64,000 nucleotides of DNA from Prostheceraeus crozeri (lineage: Eukaryota; Platyhelminthes; Polycladida; Euryleptidae). Positions 23,655 through 35,902 of this stretch are shown here, in pieces. The stretch's first letter is position 1. Every line of letters begins with the position of its first letter. Under the pieces are notes generated by a model. It had not been told where the DNA came from. It made no database searches and saw only the letters and a list, made by a program, of their open reading frames with translations. The DNA lies in contig CAJQUW010008624.1 of NCBI GenBank assembly GCA_907163375.1, positions 1 through 64,000 of the forward strand, written 5' to 3'. A program made the position numbers and the translations under genes.

Positions 23655-23840
23655 ATGTCAGGAATGCGGCATTATTTTGATTTGAATGAATTCGGAAGGT
23701 TAGGAGAACTACAACGACGTCGAGACGTTTCACGTGCTCGATTTGATCCAATGACATATTATACAGATGAAGAATTTCGTCAGCGATATCGTTTCTCAAA
23801 GGAAGGTGTGGAGTATATATTAAATCTTATCAGATCATCA
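23655..23840 (+). pseudogene. Harbinger transposase N-terminal fragment
   Basis: The reading RARFDPMTYYTDEEFRQRYR, then FSKEGVEYILNLI matches the start of Harbinger/HARBI1-type transposases, which have a D-E-E-F-R-x-R-(F/Y)-R-(L/F)-S-K segment. The frame stays open to 24215, but beyond about 23840 it is antisense to the Myb-like gene and is not transposase. The DDE core is absent. Confidence 0.7.
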
Positions 23841-23849
23841 ACACATTCT

Positions 23850-24256
23850 GCAACAGAGTCTGTAGCCAGGTTTTCCAAAGCGTCGGAATCAAATGGACTT
23901 TGTAAAGATGGCTCAACCTGTTCCTTGGGTATCATCGCCAATACCCTTTCTGTTTTTGGCGATAATGTCACTGCACAAGTCCCTCCACCAGTTTTTCTAA
24001 TTTCTCTCTTTGCTGCTGCACACTTCTTTTTACATTCCTGCTTTAATCTTTTCCACAAATTCTTCAAATTGTCGATATCTCTTTTAGTAGCGGACTTAGA
24101 ATTGAACTTTAATAGAACTGCGTCCCAAGCAACATCCTTCTGTTTTATTGCGTCGAGGTCTTCTTTTTCTCAATTGCGGTTATATTATCCGATATTACTT
24201 CTAACAACAAATTAATTTCCAAGGCAATTAGCGTTTCTTCTCCTTACTTTGGACAT
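23850..24256 (-). pseudogene. Harbinger-associated Myb/SANT-like protein remnant
   Basis: From an ATG near 24256 the minus strand gives MSKVRRRN, then after a frame change blocks for a Myb/SANT-like fold (RDIDN, then LKNLWKRLKQECKKKCAAAK, then REIRKTGGGT and a SPKTERVLAMIP tail). Harbinger elements encode such a protein to carry the transposase to the nucleus and to the element ends. At least one frameshift breaks it. Confidence 0.68.
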
Positions 24257-24612
24257 AATTAACGAACTACTCGTACGAGTGTGGTAAGTGGCAGTGTACG
24301 TATGAATATTGAAGACGAGAAGCATCACACTGATGAAGGATTTTTTTAGGATTGGCGATTTAAAATCATCTTGCCAACAACCTGACTCATTCATCGCATC
24401 AAAGGGAAATCCACTGGAAACGATGTAATGAATGACGTCAAAGTCATAGATATCTCGAGCAGCGGAATAACTCAGCAGATTAGTAATTCCTGGAATAAAC
24501 TTTCTCTGTGCATCGCTATATTTTTTGTCGGAATAACTAACCATGGAAAAAGCGTTATTCCTAGAATTGTAATTCTGCGTTGGTGCATACGGGTGTAAGA
24601 AGACAAGATTTT

Positions 24613-25228
24613 TCACGCGATATGAACCTCGACATGACGGCCGTCAGTTTTTATCACTTTCTCCAACCGACACTGATGATATTCTTCCATCGTCCTGTGT
24701 CGCATCTCGCCAGTCACTTCGCCGAAAACAGTCACAATGCGCTCCTTCATTCCGTGATGTCCCTCGGACGAGTACCGTAGACATTGGTATCTATAAAGTC
24801 CCACAAGAAAAAGTCACAGGGCGTCAGATCCAGCGAACGCGCCGACGAGCGAATCGGATCTCCACGACCCATCCACCTGGCAGGAAACTTTTCATCCAAC
24901 CATTTACGAACTGCTTGAATTGCACCTTGCATGGATGTCACTTTAAGCATGTGAGGATCCGACGGACAGTTGTGCGACTCATTCCGAGACCCAACGATGC
25001 TCTACGAGTCGAAGTGTGGGGATCCTTGCTAGAATGCTCCCGAACTGCTTCGATATCCTCATCACTCCTCCGCGTTCTGTTTCGACTATGTGGTGCCTTC
25101 AAGACGCTTCCAGTGCTCATCAGCGCCGCATGCCACCTTCTAATGGAATCGCCTGACGGAATCGAGTCAAGTCGTGCCTTCAAGAATTCGATACGATACT
25201 TGCGCTGCACGAAAACAATACTCTGCAT
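24613..25228 (-). pseudogene. Mariner-like transposase, internally deleted
   Basis: Block 25228-24938 is the N-terminal DNA-binding region, with DSIRRWHAALMSTGSVLK, RNRTRRSDEDIEAVREH and a second helix-turn-helix GMSRTTVRRIL. Block 24950-24747 follows almost at once with VRKWLDEKFPARW, then LDLTPCDFFLW, where the Asp of PCDF is the third catalytic residue of mariner-type DDD enzymes. Block 24804-24613 is the C-terminus (RTMEEYHQ, TDGRHVEVHI). The central part with the first two catalytic aspartates is missing, so the enzyme is inactive. Confidence 0.82.
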
Positions 25229-25979
25229 TTAATCAAACCACGCTGCACACTTTGCGCGCTCTATTGTCATGAACGAAATGGTCTTTTGATGGAAATGAAG
25301 GATTTCTCGTGATTAGAAGTTTGAAATCTGCTGATTTCTACAGTAAACACCAATTTTGAAATTTTCTATCAATTTAACATAGCGATGATGTTGTTCTATT
25401 CAAATCATAAAACTAGGCTCTGTATGCAGTCTGCCTTCCACGCTCGCTAATAATGTTTTCTCATGAACGGAAAGTTAAAACTGTAGATATGTGGGAAGAA
25501 CTATTGTCAAACATTTAACAAATTTGACACATAAATGATATCTATTATCACAGATATTCGATCCCTGAAAACTTTTCACTGTTTCAAAATAAACGGTCAT
25601 CAAAATTTAACAAAGGAGATGTTTTTGAATACTACAGCTAAAATGACAGATACATACGTACAAAACTGCAGCATGTCAGAAAAACGTAAATTGCATGTTT
25701 GTACGAAACTTGTGTAAAAATTTCATTGAAGATGGCAGAGTGACAAAAGTTATAAGCAATTATAATCGGCGGTTTTATATGGCCCACCCTGTATATTTGA
25801 TCGCAGGTTCAAAAACAAGTAGAAAGTACGTTATATATTCAATAAAATTCAAATAAATGTATAGAATAGATCATGGAATTTTTTTTGGGGGGGGGGCAGA
25901 CCAGAATATCACGTGACATGGGAGGGGGGTTAATATTTCGTAAATTCGGTATCACGTAATATGTGCACGACCCCTTAAT

Positions 25980-27020
25980 ATGATAATCTCGATTTAATAA
26001 TATAATGATTAAGTCTCATGAAGCTAACATGCATACAAGTCACTTCATGACTGAAGATTCAGAAAAGCAGGCTGCGACTTTTCAACCTTGTCTGGCGGTA
26101 ATTGCATTCCGTTGCTGGAACTTCAAAGAACAATTTTTTTCTGAGGCTTCTTGAATAGAAGAGACAACTACTACAACACTTGAAAAACTGAATTTCCACA
26201 AACTTTAGCTGTAATTATTTACGTTTCAGTGCTATTAAATTTAGCAACAATAATTAGAAGTTCTATTGTCCGGGTGTGATACCGTAGCATAGCTACACCT
26301 GTGAATTTGCTTCAAAGTATGTACCCTCACAGTCCTAAATTAAAAACACTTTTTGGACCTAGAGTAGCTTTTTCATAATATGCGACTAAGCATGACATTA
26401 TCATACAAAAGAATAGGCGTGTTCTTAGATTAAGCAAAAATAGCCACACCCACCATGTCAAAACAGAAAATGATGGCTAAATTCATGAACAAATTGGAGA
26501 GTGAGTCGAATCAAAAATTTCGATTATTTCACTCTCTCAAACTCGGCACCAAATAGGCAAGTTATAATTTTTGACGTGATCGTGCGTAAGTCTCAGTGAC
26601 TTGAATGACTTTTCGCACAAGTTCACAATTTCGATTTCTCTGCCGTCTGAAAACCAGCGCTCGACCGTGACCTGGTCATGAGAGAGAAGTTATGGCATGA
26701 CAATTTTCCATATCTTTTAATACTTTTTTACTACTGGGTGAGAGAAATGGTCCTCTCTGTCATCATGTCTGAATTATTGAACTGGTTATTCGTTTGTAGT
26801 GGATCTTCCTCCAGAATTGCAGAATGGTAGATCACACGCTTGAGCTTCAATCTTGTTGATATGCACCAACTCCACTAAACAGTGTTTTTCAATAAGAGCG
26901 TTACGTTTTCGGTGGCCATTTTCCTGAAGTCTAGGAAGGTCAAGCTTTTTGTAAAGTCAAACTTCAAAGGAAATTTGTTTAAATTGAAATTTCTCTCGAA
27001 ACTGTGTTGCCATAATTCAA
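25980..27020. other. No recognised element
   Basis: I see no coding motif, RNA gene or paired ends. Confidence 0.35.
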
Positions 27021-27029
27021 ATGTTTCCG

Positions 27030-27935
27030 CATGGCATCAGGAGTAAATCCGGGATTCATCTTCCACTATTTGTTGCTAATGTCCATTACAACTGAACAAT
27101 TGCAATTGCATTTCAATGCAAACATCCTGCTGGCCATTTCTTCCAACTTTCACTCATACCAAAATTGTTGCCCATGCGGATGATCTCACTCTTATTCACC
27201 TCTCTGACGATTCCACTCATGTTAATACTTTTTAAGTTGACATTGATTTGTTTTCTGCTTGGACTCGAACGAACAATTGACAATAAATGCAGAAAAGACG
27301 AATTGCCTGCAAATCAGTCGAGGCAATAGATTCTCAGTCTCCCATCTATGTTGATAATAAACCTGTACATTTTACTCACTCCATAATGATTATGGGGGTT
27401 CATTTTTCCGCAGATCTTTCATGGAAAGATGAATTTGACTGTCTGCATCGTAAATTGTGTCACACCATGTCGTTTGTTAAGCGGCTGAAATACAATGGCA
27501 ACAACGACGATATCATTTGGACTGCTTATGTGGGTCTGGTGTTGTCACAAGTTTCATTCCGCTGGCCTGTCATTTGCGACATTAAACAGCATAAATTTAA
27601 AAAGCTGGAGCAGCTTGATCGTATTGCCAGGCGGTGGGCTAATGCCCAATCAAAATTGCCTTTGAGAAAAACCCGGGATAACACCTGTGTCCGGGTTATT
27701 CACAAGATTGCAGCAAATTTACTGTGTCACCCTTTATTTTTTGTCGTTTTTCCCTTGATTTTTTTGTCGCTAGGTCTGGCAGCTCGAACGTCAGACACAG
27801 GAGAAAATTGATAGCCTACCAACGGCACATGTCGCTTTATATGAAATCTTTTGTCAAATTTTCTTGTTTTACTTGATTTCGTGCAGATGCTTTGTATTGA
27901 CCAATAAAGTATTTTTCTATTCTATTCTATTCTTC
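27030..27935 (+). mobile_element. LINE 3' fragment, type 1, with (TATTC)n tail
   Basis: The fragment begins within the reverse-transcriptase domain: around 27165 the reading AHADDLTLIHLSDDS carries the F/Y-A-D-D catalytic motif. It continues in 27287-27811 with VHFTHSIMIMGVHFSADLSW and a K-LEQLDRIARRWA block typical of LINE thumb and C-terminal regions. It ends at about 27935 with AATAAAGTATTTTT followed by TATTC repeats, the short-tandem tail of several CR1/Jockey-group LINEs. It is 5'-truncated and has stops and frame changes. Confidence 0.75.
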
Positions 27936-28570
27936 TGCAGTAGCTTTACAACAGAAATGAAGGGTTTTCAAGAAGCCACATTAATTTTATTCTGTGAAAA
28001 CATCTACAGCAAAAGCTCAGCATTCGTGCTGGACAATCAGGGGGCAGTGCTAATCGCAGTGGTCACCTAGTTCAAAAAAGGAAAGTACTGAACAGCATAT
28101 CTGGGCGAACCTACTTAAACTTATCGAACCGAGAAATAATACAATACAATGGATCCTTGAACATGTCGATGGCAATGTCCTTGCGAAGACAGCAATAAAA
28201 CTAAATCAAGGCGAAGAACCAATTACTCTGGAAGTGGCCAAAAGCGTGCTAAAGAGGAAAATGAAAGACAACGACATCAAGAATAGAGCAGATCGCTATA
28301 AAAAATAGAAAATTGACAAGGAATCGGAAAAGAAGCTATCCGGACATGAACGCAACTGTTTTGCTCAAAAAAGGATCTCATCACACAACGCTAGTTCTCA
28401 GAGCTATCAGCATCGAATAAACAAGACAAACGACTCCAGCTGCCTGATTGCAAAGCACAGGAAGAAACCATCCTCCATCACCTTGTTGAATGTCCAAGAT
28501 GGCACCAACAGCGCTTGAAATCCTTCAATATTCCCATCCCTAATCCCAACAGCATTACAACAACGGCAAC
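27936..28570 (+). mobile_element. LINE fragment, type 2, with RNase H domain
   Basis: Starting immediately after the tail of the first LINE, the plus strand reads SFTTEMKGFQEATL, then SSAFVLDNQGAVL: the Glu of TEM and the Asp of LDNQ are the second and third RNase H acidic residues. A WILEHVDGN block follows, then LSGHERNCFAQ, then a reading close to SYQHRINKTND and HLVECPRWHQQRL, the Cys-His-type C-terminus. RNase H in a LINE points to the I/R1/Ingi side of the tree. Truncated at the 5' end and interrupted by stops and frameshifts. Confidence 0.68.
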
Positions 28571-28574
28571 ATCG

Positions 28575-29600
28575 GAATGATTGAGAAGAACTGGCCGCAT
28601 AAACCAGCGCTGATGAGCCTCGACTCGGGCGGTGGACAAGAACGACTGAACTGAAAAATCTTGACATCAATTGTTTCAGAGGATGATGAAGATGCTGATA
28701 GAGAAAGCGAATCATAGGATGATCAGTTTGATACAAAAACGTACAAATGCCTTGAAATCTGGAACACATTATCAGTGATGCCGGGAAGAATCAAAGAATT
28801 CTTCCAAAATTCCTTCACGCAAGCTGATTCATGGACTTACATTTGTCAAACTCTTATTGATTTACTTTCATCACTTTCAGTAATAGAAAACATAAAATTT
28901 TAAGGTTGTTGAAATCTTATGTGAGGGCCCACTTGCAGGATAGGAAGGAAGAAAGATGATTAAACGAGCTTTCAACTTAGCTATCCTAGACCTGCTTTCA
29001 TATAGGCTTATGAAGGATACTTCGGGAGAAATCTTCGCTTTAAATTCGCAAGGTTATCAATTTGCTTGGATTGATTAAGCAACTGGCTGGATGCTTACAG
29101 AACCAAAGTTCAATGCTAGTCAATGCTTTTGTTATAATACATAAACATAATTCACTATTTCATCTTGAGGCGGTGATATATTGTTGAACCCGCGATATTC
29201 AGTGCGGAGGTCAAAAACACACTCTGCATGTTGCGTAACGCATGTCAAGAACGTATTTCAAACTATTTCGCTGATTGCTTGCTGCTGTCATACAATTTAG
29301 AACAAGCTTGACAATCTTGTAATACAAATGCTGCTGTATTTTTGATTTCTGAGAGGAATAGAGTCATTCGCGTTCGGCAGTCTTTGCTTATTCAAAAATA
29401 ATTCAACAAAGAGGAAAACCCTTTCACTAGAAGCAATCCTGCGAGCAATCTAAAGCTTCCGCTTGAAAACAACTGAAAACAAGTCCGGTAAAACCACTCT
29501 TTAAAAGAGAAGGAAGTACACGTTTTCTAATCAAGCATTAAATCATAAACATGAAAATCAGAGAAGCATGCTGTGTAGAAATATATATCAGCTGTATAGA
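28575..29600. other. No recognised element
   Basis: Possible extension of the LINE fragment up to about 28800. After that there is AT-rich sequence without motifs. Confidence 0.3.
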
Positions 29601-29609
29601 CGCTGAGCT

Positions 29610-30030
29610 ATAGAAATCCATCGAGCCCTTACGGAGTAAATCATGTGAATGTTTCACGCATGCATTGCATTTATGATGTTGGACTAGGCCTATTATGTAA
29701 TTTTGTCCTCTCTATAGCTCCTTAAATGCTAATTGGGCGAATTCGATTAACTGCTTTTATGTCACTGGAATATTGTTTTGTTAGGTACATACATTACCTA
29801 GGAAATATATCGAGCCCTTACAGAATAAATCATGTGAATGTCTGACATATGGGTTGCTGTGTATGTATATATCTTACTGTATATGACTGTCCTCAAGTAC
29901 TATTTAGGCGATTTTTTAGTTCATGTTATGTTAATAGGGTATTGAATTGCTGCGTACAAACGACATCTGATTAATATATTGAACGCTTGTTCAGTGAATT
30001 ATACTTTGTTTCTTGCGGGCATTGCATGTA
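29610..30030 (+). repeat. Decayed tandem repeat, period about 170-190 bp
   Basis: The word ATCGAGCCCTTACGGAGTAA, with a following ATCATGTGAATGT, at about 29620-29660 recurs at about 29808-29850 as ATCGAGCCCTTACAGAATAA. It appears in weaker form (ATTGAACGCTTGTTCAGTGA) at about 29977-30010. Three units in the same direction imply local tandem duplication. The unit is non-coding. Confidence 0.6.
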
Positions 30031-30034
30031 ATGT

Positions 30035-32680
30035 TCATTCGTGCCTAATTTAGTTGACAACTTTTCGTTGTTACTTAACCCTAAAGCGGTTGCTCATTTT
30101 TTTCACCTCATCCGGTTGTTTGTCAACATTTTGTGAACAGAAAATTTTACCTCATATTGAGCTAATTTTCAAACGGAAAGTGTAGTTATGTCTTTATAAT
30201 CTTCTCCTCAAAACAGGGCATTTTTCGCCATTTTTTTCTTTTTTGAGTTCTTTACAGTCAATTCATTTTGCATTGCTTGTGTACATGTGATGCAGGATAC
30301 AGGTAATCATAATATCATATTTGCTGTTTCTATTCAAAATATAATAATAAAGAAATATTATATGATTAGATGCGCACAACGACTGAGTGGATCCTTGCTG
30401 CATATGAAGCATCGGCGAGGAACGCTGACTGTAAGAGAACATGAAATGTTTTGTTCTTCTTTGAAACCTAGCACTGCATCAGCCTATACAATGGCCTTTG
30501 GTACGTGATTACGTGAGTCGCAAAGGGTTTTGCAAGCTGAATGCGCAACCTCTTTCAAGTCATGCTTTCTTCTTCTTTAGTATAGCCATCTTACTTCAAA
30601 GGCAATTCCCATTCAATGCTTATTCAAACAGTCGATATCAATCATATACCGATAAGGACCATCTCACAGACTTCTACTGATGACATGTGTCTCCACCATT
30701 TCGTCCTTTACATCACATAGATCCTTATCTACCTGAAGTATCTATGATCATTTATGAACAGAGTTTTTCTGTTTCTATCACAAGGCTATCCTGAATAAGA
30801 GGAGCTCAATCATGTGTGAAACGAAATCTTATGATAACTGAAATCTTATCTATGATCTTCTACTGATACCTATTCACGAAACCATGCGATAACCGAAACA
30901 CGAAGATGATCGGGTGGTTATATAGCCTTGATGGTTGTGAACCAGATCACCTGCAATGCAGGTGAATCACATGAATACAGGTACTTGAATATCTGAAGAA
31001 ATTACACTACGATAAACTGTAGACATATGGTTCTATTGCATCATATAGTTCGTAATAGGACAGGAGTGCATAAAACCACGTCCGCAGAAAAATAGTTTTT
31101 GGCTCATATACGAGCTAAATAAAATTTTATGATGATGCGAAAATAACTTATGCTATTCATGGACATGAAATATTAAGTCCACAGAATAATTATTCTAGTA
31201 GCTATGGTGCTTGCAAGTTGAAATGTTGACATCGGGCCTGTTGTTGACATGCTTAAGAATAAAATTCAGCTTGGGCATCATACATACGGTATGTACAGTG
31301 TAAACTGTTCGTTCGAGAAATTTTGCATTTTCAATCCATCAATGAGCACAGCACTTCAATGGAAGTGTCTGCTTTGCTTTCATTGGTGAGTGTAAAGTCT
31401 CTTCGAGCTGGAGTTCCGTCGAGCAATGTATGCGAAGAATACCGTGCTTTTCATGCACCCATTTTTATAGGCACTTCTGTAGGGGCTGCGTACTGATGTG
31501 TGACGTCTACAAGAAACAAGACTGACTAAATCAGAACAGTGATCTGAAGTTATCAAGAAACATAATGCTTCACCCGAAATGGTAAGATGCGATGAATTTT
31601 GAGAAAAAAATTGAAAAAAGATAAAATTTTCCGCACATGTTCTGAATTTCCTTTCATTCGTGAAATTAAAAATTCATCTCACTATTAGAAATTACATTAA
31701 ATTGTATGTCTGATTTTCCTGAGTTTCGAGATTTGGCATTAATCTTAATTCTGCAGCATTCGGAGTTCTGTGGGAGTCGTTGAGGGAATTTCACATAACA
31801 TCGGAATTACCTTATATCAGTAATATACATGTATATCAATATGCTGTTATATTCTGCTAATATAAAATGGCACAATGGAGTCCCCTCCAAAAATGCAGTT
31901 TTATTGAATTGAGAATTGGCCTCGGCAAAAGTTCAAAGAAAAATATTCATAAATAGAAAGTCGTGACATTGGATTGATCCACCAATCACCAAGATCTCTC
32001 GCAGGCGATCTTATATCACATGCTTACTAGGGAGGCATAGGATGTGAAATTTTGATATCCGGAATCAACACAGATCAATAGTATACACAGTAGGGATAGA
32101 CCGGCTTCCCGAGTCCAGACACGTACTAGGCCAGTTTCCAGGACCTCGTCGAGGTACGGAACCGCGTCCGGGTACTGATTAAGCCATTTTCGAGGCAATG
32201 ATGCTGTCCTAGTTAATTTCCAGGCACAGTCTTGTTAACAGTGTTGAACGATAGCATATCCAACTCATTAGACCGTAGTTTTTGATTACATCATTAGCTT
32301 CTGTTAAAAAATTAAAAGACTCAATCTCGGTATTGAATTGCTCAGGAAGAATTCTTCTCATTAGAACACATTTGTAATTCACAGCTTCACATAAACTTAC
32401 AGTAAGAAGGCATATATAAGATTTCAACCCCACAATCCCAATCTGCTAGTGTTATGGAGAAAATACATGTGTTCCTAAGTTTGATTAATTTACCATTTTG
32501 GTTGTAGCTACAGCTGGTATGCTTATGTTTTAACAAACTAGATCCCGAGGTAGAGTTTGCACCCTACTGACCCCCGAATCTCAGGAAATTGTGGATTGAA
32601 AGTGCAAAAGTCAGGAATCTGCATGCACACTGCTACTCTCAATGTTGCCATTATCAATTTGTGCTTAAAGCGGAATCTAA
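30035..32680. other. AT-rich stretch, nothing recognised
   Basis: No family motif or paired ends were found. A TTG/GTGAGT donor-like site lies at about 31383 on the plus strand with a short open segment before it, which is not enough to call. Confidence 0.35.
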
Positions 32681-32689
32681 CCTTGCTTT

Positions 32690-33095
32690 AAGTTTACGGC
32701 CCATTATAGCGTAGTAATTTATTGAAGTTAATGTCAAAGTCAGAGTAAAACCAACCGAGTTAACTTTCACCTGGTCTTTTCAAAACTGACCCAGGAAGTG
32801 ACAATTTTCTGAACATGGCTAAATTGTGGTGTAACAGCGATTACTATTCAATTGCCATGCGACAGTGATGAGGGCTCTGTACATCATGTTCTAAAGGCCA
32901 ATCATGTGTAGTCAGAAAGATTATGTGTTGCAGTAGGCTCTGCCATGGTAATCGCTGGTCCACCACAATTTAGTAATGTTCAGAATATTGTCACTTCCTG
33001 GACACGGATAAGCAATCAAAAGATCACATGAAAGTTAACTCGGTAGGTTTGACTTTGACTTCAACTTCAATAAATGACTTCGCTGCAATTGGACT
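32690..33095. repeat. Foldback element, arms about 150-170 bp
   Basis: Reading out from the centre near 32900, the left arm (ATTTATTGAAGTTAATGTCA, then GAGTTAACTTTCA, then GGAAGTGACAATTTTCTGAA) is met in reverse complement on the right. The arms differ by several substitutions and small indels, so it is old. No coding content, and no target duplication was identified. Confidence 0.72.
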
Positions 33096-33099
33096 TAAA

Positions 33100-35900
33100 T
33101 TTCCTTTTCAAATTAGCTTCAAGATACAAATGCTTCTTTCTTTAAGTCTTGTAAATCCCGATTCTATATGCAAGTAAACCGACTTTTGAAAATTCCATAT
33201 TATCAACATGCATCTACGCTATGTAACAGCATTTATACCATTCCACTCATTGTAAATAGAATAATTAAATATTGAGTTTCATCCTCAGTTGAAAACTTGG
33301 AAAGGACCTGAATAGCTGACATATCATCCAATATCAGGAATCATCAACAGGCCTAGTTGCAGGCATGACCGCATAAATTTGAGATTAGTATTTATGATAA
33401 AACTTCAAATTCTACTCATCCATTTGATTTAATCCTGGGATTGAGATTTTCGGAGATTTTGGAATCCTTTTCTTAGTCCCATGAATGACTTAACCTGATT
33501 CTAATGCCGGAAGTTAGTAAAGATAACTATAATACATATTTATAGAAGAACTTCAGCTAATCCTGTTCGACACCTTAATGCTTCGTTATCTTCATGTAAA
33601 ATTCATATGCATGACCTTGTCTCGATTGTATGATTACTAACAAATGGGTGTAGATACTGCAGAAGGTTTCATCTGCTAGTAGAAAGGATACTCCGGACGA
33701 ATTATCTTCATTTTTTCATGAGAATTAATTTTCAAGCACATTTCATTAAATACACATGATATTCGTGAATATTCATTTTTTACAATGTTGATGGACATGC
33801 TGAAGTGAATTAAACATTGCAATGCATACAATCACATGCACTTAAATAGGTCGAAGCGTTACATATTACAGTGGAATATCACAGAATTCAATACATACTG
33901 CATAATATAGAAACATGATGGCATAGATGACTTCCTAATCAAGATCCGCGAGCATTAAAATCTAGGCCCAGCCTAAGCCCGTGGGGTAACCGGAGGGCTG
34001 GTTCCAACTCAGAAGGAAAGTACTCTGAAAATCCTCAGTTTGGCCTCTAATATTGGATTATTCATCGTCTGTTGAACATTTGTAAAATAATTGCATTTTC
34101 CGGTCGTCAAGATGGATCGAATACCTCCGATTTCGATCTCATCACCGGAATCAACAGCCTCGACGCACTTCCGCAAATCATTGAGAAGCGTTAATGCTGT
34201 CTAGTAAAGTACAAACACACACCGGTAGATAAAAAACGAAAGTCTCTAAGCCTCTTAAATAAGAGCAAGTAAATATTGTCAAAAATGGTCTTGCCAAAAT
34301 TTCATATGTAAAATATGTTAAATAAATTTGTGGAAGGATGCATTCTTCATCAATGGAAAAATGCTTGAATTCAGAAGCTAGTCAATTCAATAAGCATACG
34401 AAACACATTGCTTCAAGAAAGGATTATAAGCACCAAAAAAGTGTGTACCTAAGTGGGAAGTACAGAAATACGCACAAGAAGTGCATTCTAGACACCATGA
34501 TGATACAAGTCGGCCTTTCTTCCATTTTTGTTCTCTCAATGATTCTTTATCTCATATACGGGAGCTGCTCATTGTGATAATGACTCAATTCTTTGAATTT
34601 CTATTAAAGCGGGAACTCGGGATCAGGAATTCCTATGTTCAAGAAAGATGTAATGAAAACATCCACTAAATGTTGCTGAGGATGGAGCTGAGTATAAGTC
34701 ACAAAAGATGAATATTGGCGACTTATATGATTAATTAATACATAGATCACGGAAACAAACTGTATCACATCATCAGTCACACCTCCTTGAATGTTGATAG
34801 GTTGAAGAATTCGAATTATAGCTATTACTTACTGACTTGCACATGAATATCTTTTGGTTACCTATCTAGGGGAAGATCACTGTTACAGATACAATTCCGT
34901 CCACGTTTCAGATTGGAAAAACATATTAGGTAAGAATCGTATGTCTCTACAATAAGTACATCAGAAATCTTAATCACACACCAGCAGGCAGTCATGTTTG
35001 ATCATAAAAGCTGACATTATTTGCGATTCTACAGCATGATAATATAAATTAAACTTAGTTTTATATTTCACTCTCTTGGCGTGCATATGTTTCTAGAACA
35101 AATAGGAATATTAGAGCTTCATACTGGCATAAGTTCTTTCATATCAACAAACGTAGTAGTTCAAGGAAAGTCAAAGCTTTTAGCATACAGCTGGTGCTAG
35201 AATCGCTAACATTAAGTTTGAATATTGATTCCTCTCGAGATAAAGTAAACGTATAATATGAATGACGTCGTGACAGAGTTGCAACTTTTGAAAATTATTT
35301 TACTTGAAAAAGTAAATAATGTTCTTAAAAGAGCCAACATGAATGGAACAAAGCAAAAGTCCAAAATGTATTTTCAAGTGATCGATGTCAAATTTTTGAG
35401 AATGGCAAACAAGCGGTTCTTCAAATTATAATACAATTATAAGACCTTCTTCAGATTGTTATGGTAAGTAGTTTCAAATGAGATAATATAATGAAGAAGT
35501 CAATAACTATTAGAATGTACACAGATAATTTCTAGGACCATGAGGAATCATCAGGAAATCAAAATAAAGTATTCAGAATATGCTACATTTTCGTACTTTG
35601 ATGATTAATTCTTGGAACAATAGTTTAATTCGAAACACAATACAGGTAATGAGGAATTACAGCTTGCTGCTCGATGCCAAAAATCAAAGCTCAGTAAAGT
35701 TGTGTCTCAACGAAAAGGAATTGATTCTCTGTCAACAATGTAAGGCCTACAATATCCCTACATTGAGTCCACTTCTTTAATCACTTATTTATGAGATAAG
35801 AGTTTGTCACTTCTGTTCTAATAACTGCATATTAATTGAGAAGGGATGTATACATACACTGGGTAAAAGCTAATGGCCTGTATTAGAAGCGATATACTCT
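33100..35900. other. AT-rich stretch, nothing recognised
   Basis: The plus frames 34338-34577 and 35580-35780 show no family motif. A B-box-like GGTTCCAACTC at about 34000 lacks a convincing A box. Confidence 0.35.
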
Positions 35901-35902
35901 GA

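Larger units (their letters stand above)
23380..24595. mobile_element. PIF/Harbinger-type derivative, 1216 bp, inside the mariner
   Basis: The ends are CACCCGTATGCACCAACG in inverted orientation, extending to about 24 bp with one mismatch. TAA flanks both sides (23377-23379 and 24596-24598), the 3-bp target typical of this superfamily. It holds the start of a transposase on the plus strand and a Myb/SANT-like protein on the minus strand, the usual two-gene layout, with most of the transposase deleted. Confidence 0.88.
23245..25791 (-). mobile_element. Mariner-like transposon interrupted by a Harbinger derivative
   Basis: The terminal inverted repeats begin CAGGGTGGGCCATTTAAAAC on the left and CAGGGTGGGCCATATAAAAC on the right (reverse complement), and continue into a shared CCGCCGATTATAATT word. 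TA flanks both sides (23243-23244 and 25792-25793). Removing the insert at 23380-24595 leaves about 1.33 kb. The transposase reads on the minus strand. Confidence 0.88.
22900..25979. mobile_element. TTAA-type short element carrying nested insertions
   Basis: The left edge reads TTAGGGATCGTGCACATTA and the right edge, reverse complemented, reads TTAAGGGGTCGTGCACATAT, followed in both by a CACGTGATA or TACGTGATA word. The TTAA/TTAG edges suggest a TTAA target. Without the mariner inside, the element would be about 0.5 kb and non-coding. This GGGGTCGTGCAC type of end is common in invertebrate MITEs. The boundary next to the 22643-22902 foldback is uncertain. Confidence 0.5.

Noticed and set aside
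23655-24215. 186-codon plus-strand ORF as one gene
   Set aside because: Only the first 60 or so codons match a Harbinger transposase. The rest is antisense to a Myb-like gene remnant on the minus strand.
28407-28769. 120-codon minus-strand ORF
   Set aside because: It lies opposite the LINE RNase H/C-terminal reading on the plus strand and shows no motif of its own.
29610-30030. CRISPR-like or satellite array
   Set aside because: Only three diverged units with no short conserved repeat and spacer pattern, in a eukaryotic context.
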